Shown: positions 34,159-42,037, numbered from the stretch's first letter. The stretch: 64,000 nt of DNA from Leuconostoc miyukkimchii (GCF_019656055.1 NZ_BPKY01000001.1:1-64000); one strand, 5' to 3'. The notes: generated by a model from the sequence alone, not told the origin. Numbers and translations: made by a program.

Positions 34159-34600
34159 TATTAATTTCTCCTGTTGTTTCATTTGTTAACAAATTTTGTA
34201 ATTCTTCACTACTTGATTTAACGTGTTCTCGTTGTTTTTCAGTTAGCGTTGCATATGTTAAATTCACAAGCCCTGTAAGTTGCATAATCTGAATGTCTTT
34301 TTCTCTAATTATATTTGAAAGCATGGCACGATCCGACACTAATCCTGATATATTTTCCTGCAATTCTTTAATTTTATTGTCATTTGTAACATTTTGGCCA
34401 TCTTTCGATAACCTAAGTTTTTCTCGTATGTCTAATGCCCATAATATAGTTGTCAAATTATAAAGAAAAAATATCAGCGCTATTTGAACAAAAATAGTCT
34501 CAATAGAATCGTGCCAGACCGAAAAAATAACAGCCCAAAAAGTTGATATTCCGGCATAAAGTTTCCAAGTATTTGGCATGAGAAATTTAATTAGTTTCAC
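34145..34600 (-). CDS. Membrane protein with coiled-coil tail
   Basis: 151 residues starting at GTG 34600 with GAGG about 10 nt upstream. Two hydrophobic segments (about 12-30 and 35-55) are followed by a long charged, heptad-rich helix (about 60-140). It is in an operon with the FlgT-like gene. Its leader contains the recurrent ACGTGCC element shared with two other genes of this region. Possibly forms a membrane-anchored assembly with its partner; not recognised. Confidence 0.65.
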   Translation of the reverse strand: MKLIKFLMPNTWKLYAGISTFWAVIFSVWHDSIETIFVQIALIFFLYNLTTILWALDIREKLRLSKDGQNVTNDNKIKELQENISGLVSDRAMLSNIIREKDIQIMQLTGLVNLTYATLTEKQREHVKSSSEELQNLLTNETTGEINNENL

Positions 34601-34627
34601 AATGGCTATTACCTCAAAAAAATTTTA

Positions 34628-34655
34628 ACTTTTTAACGTGAATGCTTGGCACGTA
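34628..34655 (-). repeat. Recurrent leader element, copy 1
   Basis: On the minus strand it reads ATACGTGCCAAGCATT then CACGTTAAAAAGT: an ACGTG...CACGT hairpin followed by A-rich sequence, just before the RBS of the gene starting at 34600. Closely similar copies precede the genes starting at 38140 and 38970. Confidence 0.65.
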
Positions 34656-34683
34656 TGTATGCACTCTGTGAGTGCTTTTTTTA

Positions 34684-34899
34684 TTAATCGAAGTTGTATT
34701 GTGTATGTGCCTTAATGAACTGCCGAACACCGTCACGCGGATATCTGGTACGTCCATTGCTGTCTTCAAATTTTGGAAAACCTCTCATATTGACTAGATC
34801 GCTATAATTGTTATTGTTATATCCAGTCATCTTTTGGAGCTGCTTAACGTTCATTAAGTCTGGGAAAAATAGTATCTCTTCTTTTTCAATGTTAGTCAT
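34684..34899 (-). CDS. Excisionase/AlpA-like small DNA-binding protein
   Basis: 71 residues. MNVKQLQKMTGYNNNNYSDL followed by RGFPKFEDSNGRTRYPRDGVRQFI has the layout of a winged-helix excisionase or AlpA regulator: a short helix-turn-helix, then the wing with a Gly-Arg turn and a final helix. RBS AAGGTG is upstream of the ATG. Its presence with an integrase remnant supports a mobile-element origin. Confidence 0.72.
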   Translation of the reverse strand: MTNIEKEEILFFPDLMNVKQLQKMTGYNNNNYSDLVNMRGFPKFEDSNGRTRYPRDGVRQFIKAHTQYNFD

Positions 34900-34953
34900 A
34901 TATTAATACACCTTGCTTTTGTAAATTTAATTGTATATGGCTATGCTAAGAAA

Positions 34954-35613
34954 CGCCATGAAGTCATATAGTTTGCAGTGATAGTAGCGAGATTATTTAC
35001 TTATTTTAGAGACTGCATTGTCCATGACTTGTTAAGTTAAATGAAATTAATAAAAAAGAGGGATTCCTAGGAATCCCTCGAGCCATTTGGCTCTATATAA
35101 GTTAGATCAGCGTATAACTAATCGGTGCCTGTAGCACTATAACGTCGATTATACGCATACTAATCAAAATAATCAAGAGGGACTAAATTATTGAAGATAG
35201 TTTGGTTTTTAATTTGTTGATTGAATTCTCAGATAAAGAGATGTTTCCGGAAATAGTATATTCAGATACTTTTTTAGCTCTTAATTTACTGACGGTTGTA
35301 ATGTTATTAACGTCAGCGTAAGTAGACTTTGTATATCGTTCCATTCTTTCTTCTAATTTGTTGAATAGTTGAATTTCATTTTGTAACTCAACTATTTTAT
35401 TATTAATTTCGTTCGTTTTATTCAAAAATATTTCTGCTTTTCCAACGAATAGTTTAACATTTTTTGCTTTACTGAAATTGCGATGGGTCTTCAAATTGTT
35501 TAAAGTATTATAAAAATCATCGTTTGAATGTAGATCAGAACTTATATTTATTTTAAAAGAAGATGTGTCCTCAATACCATTTTCTCTAAGTACAGTCGTT
35601 TCAATTTCATTAG
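34954..35613. repeat. Long direct repeat, copy A (intact)
   Basis: This segment covers the terminator, intergenic region and about 420 bp of the 3' half of the PemK-like gene. It recurs as copy B at 36425-37004 with many substitutions and small deletions, including a loss of about 75 bp and frame-breaking single-base changes. Confidence 0.85.
35058..35079 (-). terminator. Terminator of the PemK-like gene (perfect 22-nt palindrome)
   Basis: GAGGGATTCC joined to TAGGAATCCCTC reads the same on both strands. On the minus strand it is followed by TTTTTTATT, about 100 bp after the stop of the gene at 35183. A second small hairpin GAGCC/GGCTC adjoins it (35079-35093). Confidence 0.8.
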
Positions 35614-36088
35614 AAAAAGAAAAATGAGTATTTGAATCCTGAAATTCTTTAATAAAAGCATCTTTTTCTTTCTCAAGTGATTCTATCTTTTGTAAGCAAG
35701 AATCACTTCTTTTATTTAGTAACTTTGAACATTCTTCCATAACTTCATAATCAAGGGAGACATAACGATTCTTTTCTTTAGAAGTTAAAGGAACAACTAT
35801 AATATTACGTTCATGCTTGTTATCTTCTTTATTTAAGACGACACCAAAATGACCACCACTTATCTCTCCGCCAATCCTTACGCCAAAGTCAACCATCACA
35901 ATCGTTCCCTGATTAAATTTTTTATAATAATTTCCAATTTTATGATTCTGTTCTAGAGATATTAATGAACTAAATTTTCCGGTCCAAATGGGCAATAATT
36001 GAGTTTTAAAGTCTTGTGAATCAGAAAAATATACCTTTCTAAATGATTCAAAATTAGCATTTTTTGTTTTGGCATCTATCTCTATCAT
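35183..36088 (-). CDS. PemK/MazF-like domain protein with long coiled-coil extension
   Basis: 301 residues. Around residues 50-105, YYKKFNQGTIVMVDFGVRIGGEISGGHFGVVLNKED and NIIVVPLTSK match the PemK/MazF fold (G-x-x-V-x-V-x-F/G at the start, the ..G-E-x-x-G-x-HF.. segment, PLTS at the end of the strand). MazF toxins are usually only about 110 residues. Here a 50-residue N-terminal segment and a C-terminal region of about 190 residues, lysine/glutamate-rich and mostly helical, are added. No separate antitoxin gene lies adjacent. Possible roles are an RNA-cleaving toxin with built-in regulation or a phage-defence effector. Its 3' half is duplicated downstream. Confidence 0.7.
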   Translation of the reverse strand: MIEIDAKTKNANFESFRKVYFSDSQDFKTQLLPIWTGKFSSLISLEQNHKIGNYYKKFNQGTIVMVDFGVRIGGEISGGHFGVVLNKEDNKHERNIIVVPLTSKEKNRYVSLDYEVMEECSKLLNKRSDSCLQKIESLEKEKDAFIKEFQDSNTHFSFSNEIETTVLRENGIEDTSSFKINISSDLHSNDDFYNTLNNLKTHRNFSKAKNVKLFVGKAEIFLNKTNEINNKIVELQNEIQLFNKLEERMERYTKSTYADVNNITTVSKLRAKKVSEYTISGNISLSENSINKLKTKLSSII

Positions 36089-36206
36089 CTCGCCTTACCT
36101 CTCGTATTTAAATTACAAAATGTTTTGCAACGCTTTTTAATTGAATAATCAGCAGGGATGTCATCCCCATATATTGATTAAGTCACTTACCGATAGTAGG
36201 TGGCTT

Positions 36207-36359
36207 TTATTTATAGAAAAAATAAGTCATAACGCTAATAAAACTTGCCAATAACATCACTATTCCTGACACACGATACTTTTCATTCTTTTCATTTTTA
36301 CTTAGTATTAAAAATGCTAGTCCAGTCGTAGCCATTGGAAAGGTTGCTAATAAGTCCAT
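36207..36359 (-). CDS. Small two-helix membrane protein
   Basis: 50 residues from ATG 36359 to TAA 36207, beginning MDLLATFPMATTGLAFLILS, then a charged KNEKNEKYR turn, then GIVMLLASFISVMTYFF. GGGGGAA lies 5-8 nt upstream as RBS. It is located between the PemK-like gene and the decayed duplicate. Function unknown. Confidence 0.6.
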   Translation of the reverse strand: MDLLATFPMATTGLAFLILSKNEKNEKYRVSGIVMLLASFISVMTYFFYK

Positions 36360-36424
36360 GAAGTTCCCCCAAGTTATATATTCTTCAAAACAGCACTCTC
36401 GAGCGACATAGGTATACCAAAGTA

Positions 36425-37004
36425 TGCCATGAAGTCGTATAGTTTCTGGTGATAGCGATGAGATTATTTGCTTATTTTAGAGACTTCATTGTCTATGACT
36501 TGTTAAATTAGATGAAATTAATAAAAAAAGAGGGATTTCTAGGAATCCCTCGAGCCGTTTAGCTCTATATAAGTTAGATTAGTGTATAACTAATCGGTGC
36601 CTGTAGCACTATAACGCCGATTATACGCATACTAATCAAGAGGGACTAAATTATTGAAGAAAGTTTAGTTTTTAATTTGCTGACGGTTGTAATGTTATTA
36701 ACGTCAGCGTAAGTAAACTTTGTATATCGTTCCATTCTTTGTTCTAATTTTTGAATAGTTGAATTTCATTTTGTAACTCACTATTTTATTATTAATTTCG
36801 TTCGCTTTATTCAAAAATATTTCTGTTTTTTTAACGAATAGTTAAACATTTTTTGCTTTACTGAAATTGCGATGGTGGCTTCAAATTGTTTAAAGTTATT
36901 ATAAAAATCATCGTTTGAATATAGATCAGAACTCATATTTACTTTAAAAGAAGATGCGTCTTCAATACCATTTTCTCTAAGTATGGTTGTTTCAATTTCA
37001 TTTA
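36425..37004. repeat. Long direct repeat, copy B (decayed)
   Basis: It matches copy A from GCCATGAAGTC through the palindromic terminator (36530-36551, one mismatch) into the 3' part of the PemK-like gene, stopping abruptly at TTCAATTTCATT (about 37004) where integrase-like sequence begins. Confidence 0.85.
36655..37004 (-). pseudogene. Remnant of a second PemK-like gene (C-terminal part)
   Basis: Minus-strand sequence aligning with the tail of the gene at 35183-36088, but with a deletion of about 75 bp near the 3' end and several single-base insertions or losses. Compare CGAATAGTTAAACAT here with CGAATAGTTTAACAT in the intact copy. The N-terminal toxin-like domain is absent. It abuts the integrase remnant, so a recombination joined the two. 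Confidence 0.8.
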
Positions 37005-37453
37005 GAGGTATTTGTTTTTGTTAAATATACAGTCTTCGTCAACTGTATATTTAACAAATGAACTGATAATGTTCTTGATGTGGAAAACAGACGATTTAAC
37101 ATGTGTTTTTCCATATTCATTGATTAATTTTTGAAAATCGGCGGTTGTTATATCTGAAAGTTTTTTATTCTGCTACTTTTCTTTTGATAAGTTATAAATA
37201 GCGTTATGATAGGCTTTACTTTTTGTTTCTAGTTGTGGTTCTTTAAAAACTATGTACCAGTCATAAAGCATGTCAGCGATTATACTGTCTTTGGTATTTA
37301 ATTTATTGTTTAGTTTTTAACTTTCGGATCCAATAGCCCAATTATTTGCCTTTTTTGTGATGAATCCAGATTTTGTCTTCTTTTTGTACGTTCCATTAAT
37401 AAGAATAGAAAAACTTGCCGACCAATTTTTACCACGTTTGTAGATTGAGGCAT
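37005..37453 (-). pseudogene. int: Tyrosine integrase, N-terminal remnant
   Basis: Minus-strand translation gives ASIYKRGKNWSASFSILING, then YKKKTKSGFITKKANNWAIG, a stop, MLYDWYIVFKEPQLETKSK, a second stop, and KLSDITTADFQKLINEYGK. This is the arm-binding and SAM-like core-binding part of LAB phage and ICE integrases. The ATG at 37453 is one base out of frame with it. The catalytic domain is missing. A 14-bp inverted repeat GTTAAATATACAGT / ACTGTATATTTAAC lies at the broken end (about 37019-37054). Confidence 0.85.
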
Positions 37454-37526
37454 TATAAAAATGCCCCGTGCGTTTTAATTTTAATTTTTAGCACACCCAA
37501 CAGTCTGTCCGGAAGGATTGTTCTTT

Positions 37527-37649
37527 TTATTTATGATGAAGATACAAGAAGAATAGTAATGCGGCTGCTATTATGATACCTGAAACTGCGTAGAGCACGA
37601 TATATAAATACTTCAAATGAAATAGGGTGTAATTAAAAAAGTGTGCCAT
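37527..37649 (-). CDS. Small single-span membrane protein
   Basis: 40 residues from ATG 37649 to TAA 37527, beginning MAHFFNYTLFHLKYLYIVLY and ending in a helix rich in Ile/Ala and YLHHK. RBS AGGAG precedes the ATG by 6 nt. A hairpin ACGCCC-GAAA-GGGCGT lies 20 bp upstream (about 37665-37681). Too short for a family assignment. Confidence 0.55.
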   Translation of the reverse strand: MAHFFNYTLFHLKYLYIVLYAVSGIIIAAALLFFLYLHHK

Positions 37650-37762
37650 TATATTACTCCTTTGTACGCCCGAAAGGGCGTGTGTTAATATATCCGAGTT
37701 CTTTCTTTGTCGCCATGAATCACTAGATATTCAGATACCTTAGCAGTTTTGTTGAGATAATA

Positions 37763-38140
37763 TCATAAAACTTTCTGTGCTAATAACTGTTGAACCTGCG
37801 CAAGAGCTTCGCCTTTACCAAATTGTAGCTTTTCAGAAGGTTCTACTTGGCCAGAAATCCAAATTTTCACTTCACCATCTAAATCGAAATGTCCAGCGGT
37901 CTCTGTTGCAAATTTAGAGATTCCACGGTAAGCAATAGATTTATATTCTACTTTTTTAGCTGTTAAACCTTGTTTGTCTGTCAAAATCAAGCGTTTATTT
38001 GTAAAAATAACCAAATCACGTACTAATTTGAAGGCATTTTCAATATTTTCACCTTCAATCAATAAGGGTGAAATTTCTTCGCGCACAGATTCAATGTTAA
38101 CACTACCAGCATTACCTAAAATACCATCTAATAATCCCAT
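37763..38140 (-). CDS. Bacterial PH-domain protein
   Basis: 125 residues. After a short MGLLDGILGNAG start, residues 20-125 read as a bacterial pleckstrin-homology domain: GENIENAFKLVRDLVIFTNKRLILTDKQG, then KKVEYKSIAYRGISKFATET and EVKIWISGQ. Such YvlB/YozO-type proteins are stress-associated and of unknown biochemical role. RBS AAGGAGA is present. The leader carries the recurrent ACGTGC element and a small CCC-ATGA-GGG hairpin. Confidence 0.8.
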   Translation of the reverse strand: MGLLDGILGNAGSVNIESVREEISPLLIEGENIENAFKLVRDLVIFTNKRLILTDKQGLTAKKVEYKSIAYRGISKFATETAGHFDLDGEVKIWISGQVEPSEKLQFGKGEALAQVQQLLAQKVL

Positions 38141-38149
38141 TTTATATCT

Positions 38150-38190
38150 CCTTAAACCTTTTAATGTGACTGTTTAGCACTTATGTACGC
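38150..38190 (-). repeat. Recurrent leader element, copy 2
   Basis: The minus strand reads ATAAGTGCTAAACAGT then CACATTAAAAGGT in front of the PH-domain gene. It is the most diverged of the three copies but keeps the spacing and the A-rich end. Confidence 0.5.
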
Positions 38191-38214
38191 CCATGAGGGC
38201 ATCGTTACATGATG

Positions 38215-38970
38215 TTAGCGTTCTGATTTACGGAATCCTGCAGCTTGTGCCTCGGCTTCACTATTAAAGTAAACGGCATTTGATGAGTTCATATGGTATC
38301 CCGCTTGACCAGGAACATGGTATATATGAGATCGCGCATTACCAATAATTTGTTGGCTAGATCCTGTGTAGGTCTGTGTTGTATCTGTAGCGTTTTGTTG
38401 TGTTGCATTCGAGACTGAGGCAGCCTCTGCTGCTTGTTCGGATTGAACACGCGCTTGAGATTCAGCAACAGAATTGGCTTGTGAGGCACTTGCTGATTCT
38501 TGACTAGCTTGTTTTTCTGATGCGATAGATGATTCAATGCTGGATCCTTCTTTTTCAGAAACTGCTATACTAGCCTCCTTAGCTTTAGAGCTAGCAAAGG
38601 CTTTAGAACTGGCCTCTTTAGCCTTAGAACTAGCAACAGCTTTAGAACTGGCCTCTTTAGCTTTAGAGCTAGCAACAGCTTTAGAACTAGCTTCCTTAGC
38701 TTTGGAACTAGCGGCAGCTTTTTTAGAGGACTCATTTTTTGCTAACTTACTGGAACTAGTTTGTTTATTGCTTTGGCTACTGTTATTTGAACTGTCTGCC
38801 GTAGCCCCAGCAGCAATAAGACTAACTGACATTACAACAAGCGAACTAATGATAGCTTGTTTAAATTTTCGAAAAGGTTTATGCCTTGTTTTGTTAATAA
38901 TCCAATAAATTGGAAGCACAACACTAGTTAAAAAAGCTATAGCAAAAACAAAAGTAAAAAAATCACTCAT
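38215..38970 (-). CDS. Membrane-anchored Ser/Ala-repeat protein with C-terminal surface motif
   Basis: 251 residues. Two N-terminal hydrophobic segments (about 3-23 and 38-57) precede a low-complexity stalk. The stalk contains four tandem 13-residue units close to KAKEASSKAVASS (39-bp DNA repeats, about 38577-38720) and further Ser/Ala/Gln-rich sequence. The end, IIGNARSHIYHVPGQAGYHM then FNSEAEAQAAGFRKSER, is a small domain found at the C-termini of many secreted Firmicutes proteins, including nucleases. It is therefore likely displayed outside the cell. The repeat number may vary between strains. RBS GGGAGG is present. Confidence 0.78.
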   Translation of the reverse strand: MSDFFTFVFAIAFLTSVVLPIYWIINKTRHKPFRKFKQAIISSLVVMSVSLIAAGATADSSNNSSQSNKQTSSSKLAKNESSKKAAASSKAKEASSKAVASSKAKEASSKAVASSKAKEASSKAFASSKAKEASIAVSEKEGSSIESSIASEKQASQESASASQANSVAESQARVQSEQAAEAASVSNATQQNATDTTQTYTGSSQQIIGNARSHIYHVPGQAGYHMNSSNAVYFNSEAEAQAAGFRKSER

Positions 38971-38987
38971 CCCTAAAATCCTCCCAA

Positions 38988-39025
38988 AACTTTTTAACGT
39001 GAACGCTCGGCACGTATATGAGCCT
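38988..39025 (-). repeat. Recurrent leader element, copy 3
   Basis: The minus strand reads ATACGTGCCGAGCGTT then CACGTTAAAAAGTTTT, nearly identical to copy 1 at 34628, directly before the RBS of the repeat-protein gene. Confidence 0.65.
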
Positions 39026-39140
39026 TAATGATGCTTTTATTCGTTTAAAATGTTGTTAGGTTGCTTTTGTATGATGATTGTCCAATACCAAAATTATATT
39101 AATATTATTATGTTAACTATACCAAATAAAAACATATTTT

Positions 39141-39842
39141 TCAGTTTTGACCCAATTTATTCTTTATTTCTTGTAACTCTGATTTTATATCTTGTAATTC
39201 CTTTTTCAGTAAAATATTTTCTTTGTCCGACTGTTCATCAACGAAAAATGCTGTCACAGTACTAGTCACACTTCCAATTAGACCAATTCCCAGTATCATT
39301 AATACAACTGCAATGAGTCTACCGACCTCTGTGTGAGGGGATATATCACCATAACCGACTGTTGTTGTAGTAGCAATTGCCCACCATAAAGAGTTCATAT
39401 AGTTGACACTTTCAGCAACAGAGTATATTTCAGCGCCAATCAATATGAGTATGACTGTTGTGATGATTAGATAAATGAATCCATTTGTATTGAAAAATCG
39501 TTTAATGTTCTTCTGTATTTTCCCAGTGAATCCTACAATTCTAATCAGGCGTAATAATTTTATAACACGTAACACTCTGAACGCTCGAAAAAAATAGAAT
39601 ATTGAGTCGAACGGAATAATTGCCAATAAATCAAAAATATTCTCTTTTAAAAAAACCTTTTTATCTTGTGCTTTGAACAGTCTAACAACATAATCAACCC
39701 AAAAAAAAGTTAAAATACCTTTGTCTGTGTAATTATATGGGTAAACGTTGATATTGACAATATTTGAAATATCTAATAATGCTAAAAAAATTGATATTAG
39801 CGAAAACAAAAGGACGGCAAAGTAGTAAAATTTTTTCATCAT
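39141..39842 (-). CDS. Voltage-gated potassium channel
   Basis: 233 residues, six membrane segments. S4 carries regularly spaced arginines and lysines (RAFRVLRVIKLLRLIRIVGF), the pore loop contains TTTTVGYGDISP (K+ selectivity filter), and the C-terminus is a short coiled coil (ENILLKKELQDIKSELQEI). It is the KvAP/Kv-like class without a nucleotide-binding domain. The start is taken as ATG 39842, 14 bp after the kinase stop; no separate RBS is visible, so it probably depends on upstream translation. A longer frame from TTG 39884 overlaps the kinase end. Confidence 0.85.
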   Translation of the reverse strand: MMKKFYYFAVLLFSLISIFLALLDISNIVNINVYPYNYTDKGILTFFWVDYVVRLFKAQDKKVFLKENIFDLLAIIPFDSIFYFFRAFRVLRVIKLLRLIRIVGFTGKIQKNIKRFFNTNGFIYLIITTVILILIGAEIYSVAESVNYMNSLWWAIATTTTVGYGDISPHTEVGRLIAVVLMILGIGLIGSVTSTVTAFFVDEQSDKENILLKKELQDIKSELQEIKNKLGQN

Positions 39843-39858
39843 ATTTAAACCATTTAAT

Positions 39859-41181
39859 TTATTTTGCAACGTTTTGTTCTTCAAGCGGGAGCAAAATTTT
39901 GAGCGTGAACCAATTTGATTTTGAATTAATGGTCATTTTGCCATTATATTTCTCAGTAATGTATTTGATGCTTTTTAAGCCATAGCCGTGATTTTTTTTA
40001 TCTTGTTTAGTGGAAGATGGTAATTCTTCAGTGAGTTGGGGAGAGTTTTCTGTATAGTTTTCAACTGAAAAAATAATAAAACCTGCCTGTTGCTTAATAT
40101 GTACATTAATTAATCTTTTTTCGGTATCGTTAACTTGTAAGCTGGATTCAATGGCATTGTCCAAAGCATTTCCGAGTAAGCTACACAAGTCCATGGTATC
40201 AATACTATTTAAGATTTTACCGTCAGCAATACACGTAAAGGCAATTTGATTTTTGATGCATTGAAAATTTTTGTGCGTTAAAATAACGTCAGCAATTGGA
40301 TTCCCAGTTTTAATGTAGGATTGATACTGTCGAATATCTTTTTCAATTTGTTGTACATATGCTATACGCTTAGGTGTATTTTCTTCTAGTGAAATGACAG
40401 CTAATTGATGTTTTAAATCGTGCAAACGCTGGTTAATCAACTCGGTGCTTTCACGAAAGGTTTGATATTGTTCATATTGAGATTGAAACATATTATTCAT
40501 TTCGGAAAGATCTTGATGCAAAAACATTTCATAACGTTGATTTTCTTGTAGAGAAAGTAAAAGGACACCACAAAAACCAATTGACGTACGTAATATGAAA
40601 ATCGCAAGTGAATCACCTAGGCTTAAAAAAGTGCCACTGAGAATAAATCCTAAATTACTGATAAAAAAAATAATAATGGCAGTAATTGCCGCACTATAAG
40701 AATCGTGTAGTGCAATATTATTAATTGAATACTGATAATTTGGTCTTGTTTCCATACGGTAAAACATGAGTAATAGAAGGACATAACTTGTAAGTACAAA
40801 ACACGTTTCAACTAACCAGTAATTTGTGAATGGCAAAATTAACCAACAAAAAACCAGCCAAGTAGCTGAAGCCCAAAACTCAGCAAAAATAAAAGCTTTA
40901 CAAAGATGATAAACAGAGATTTGAAATGGCACTTTTTCTATTAATAGCAGTGTTAAAAACATATAACCAATATTAAGTAGCATGCCTGGTAGCCACATCA
41001 ACAATGGAAATGTACCGGCTAAAAACTGAAAGAAAATTTGCCCAATACTAAGCAAAAGTAATTTAAGTACCCATGTGTTCTCTCTTTTTCTTGCCGGAAG
41101 TTGAAGAATCATTAATAGGGTAGCCAAAACTTCGGCAAGAGCAGTAAATATTCGGGGAATATTAGGTAGCACGATTGTCAT
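39859..41181 (-). CDS. AgrC/ComD-type sensor histidine kinase
   Basis: 440 residues. Six or so membrane segments fill the first 210 residues. A coiled segment leads to the dimerisation helix RLHDLKHQLAVISL (phosphoacceptor His near 265). The GHKL ATPase domain follows: DLCSLLGNALDNAIESS (N-box) and KNHGYGLKSIKYITEKYNG (G-box). This is the HPK10 class that senses peptide pheromones. It is one base downstream of the LytTR regulator. No pheromone precursor gene or processing protease (AgrB or ComAB type) is visible next to it. Confidence 0.88.
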   Translation of the reverse strand: MTIVLPNIPRIFTALAEVLATLLMILQLPARKRENTWVLKLLLLSIGQIFFQFLAGTFPLLMWLPGMLLNIGYMFLTLLLIEKVPFQISVYHLCKAFIFAEFWASATWLVFCWLILPFTNYWLVETCFVLTSYVLLLLMFYRMETRPNYQYSINNIALHDSYSAAITAIIIFFISNLGFILSGTFLSLGDSLAIFILRTSIGFCGVLLLSLQENQRYEMFLHQDLSEMNNMFQSQYEQYQTFRESTELINQRLHDLKHQLAVISLEENTPKRIAYVQQIEKDIRQYQSYIKTGNPIADVILTHKNFQCIKNQIAFTCIADGKILNSIDTMDLCSLLGNALDNAIESSLQVNDTEKRLINVHIKQQAGFIIFSVENYTENSPQLTEELPSSTKQDKKNHGYGLKSIKYITEKYNGKMTINSKSNWFTLKILLPLEEQNVAK

Positions 41182-41182
41182 T

Positions 41183-41887
41183 TTAATTATCTACCTTTCC
41201 TAAATAATTCGTAAGCGCTTGGATAAACAATTTCTTTCTAGGACGGCTAATTTGTAAGTCATAATGTCCAACTTGAACAATATTGCCAGTAAAGTTATTG
41301 ACATGAGCTAAGTTAACCAGATAACCATTGTTGCAACGGAAGAAATTTTTTGATGTCAGTTCACTTTCAATTTTTTTCATAGAACCTATCGTTTCTATAT
41401 TTTTTTCGACCGTATGGAAGATGAGGTAATGCCCATCACTTTCTACAAAATAGAGATTATTTAAGAGAATTCGAATCATACCATTTTTATTTTTGATCAG
41501 AATTGATTTGCTAGTTTCTAAAATTTTGCGTTGGATTTTCTTAAAATGTTCAGTGAAAACAAAATAGGATAATGGCTTTAATATGAAGTCAAAAGCATTA
41601 ACAGAATAGCCTTCCACTGCCCATTGTACATAGTTAGTTAAAAATACGATGATCACGTTTTCGTCAACTTGGCGAATCTTTTTAGCAGCAGTCATACCAT
41701 CCATGATTGGCATTTGTACATCGAAATAAATGACATCAAAGTTAGAGCGGTAATTATCCACTATTTCTAACCCATTTGAGAAATATGTGACTGTTATTGG
41801 TATTTGCTGATCTGTACTATATGTTTTTATAAATTCACCCAACTGCTGCTGTATTTCTTTTTTATCATCAACAATTGCAATACGCAT
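41183..41887 (-). CDS. LytTR-family response regulator (AgrA/ComE-like)
   Basis: 234 residues. The receiver domain runs from MRIAIVDDKKE (acidic pair) through VIYFDVQMPIMDG (phospho-Asp about 59) to FILKPLSY (Lys). The LytTR DNA-binding domain (about 135-230) includes FFRCNNGYLVNLAHV. RBS AGGAGG precedes the ATG. It leads the operon with the kinase and K+ channel and is divergent from the GH3 gene. Repeated TTTTGGTAAA words (41933-41942 and 42038-42047) in the shared intergenic region may be relevant. Confidence 0.9.
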   Translation of the reverse strand: MRIAIVDDKKEIQQQLGEFIKTYSTDQQIPITVTYFSNGLEIVDNYRSNFDVIYFDVQMPIMDGMTAAKKIRQVDENVIIVFLTNYVQWAVEGYSVNAFDFILKPLSYFVFTEHFKKIQRKILETSKSILIKNKNGMIRILLNNLYFVESDGHYLIFHTVEKNIETIGSMKKIESELTSKNFFRCNNGYLVNLAHVNNFTGNIVQVGHYDLQISRPRKKLFIQALTNYLGKVDN

Positions 41888-42023
41888 CGAAAACTTTCCT
41901 CCTAGTAGTTTTATACAAAATCATTATATCAATTTTGGTAAATTTCTGTTGTCTTACATTTTGCATTTATTTGCGTTGATGACAGCTTATGCATGAAAAC
42001 AGTCAAATTATGATTAAACTATA

Positions 42024-42037
42024 TATAAGCGCTTACA
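42024..42037. promoter_or_regulatory. cre site (CcpA box) upstream of the GH3 gene
   Basis: TATAAGCGCTTACA matches the consensus TGWAANCGNTNWCA at all fixed positions except the second. It lies 34 bp before the GH3 start, in a position able to block transcription, so glucose repression is expected. Confidence 0.7.

Noticed and set aside
34155-34182. Longer start (MKQQEKLI...) for the FlgT-like protein
   Set aside because: The AGGAG that serves ATG 34158 lies inside this stretch, and no RBS precedes 34182.
37020-37453. Intact integrase gene
   Set aside because: Out-of-frame start, two internal stops and no catalytic domain; recorded as a remnant.
38577-38720. CRISPR-like spaced repeats
   Set aside because: The 39-bp units are contiguous, in frame and encode a Ser/Ala-rich repeat; there are no spacers.
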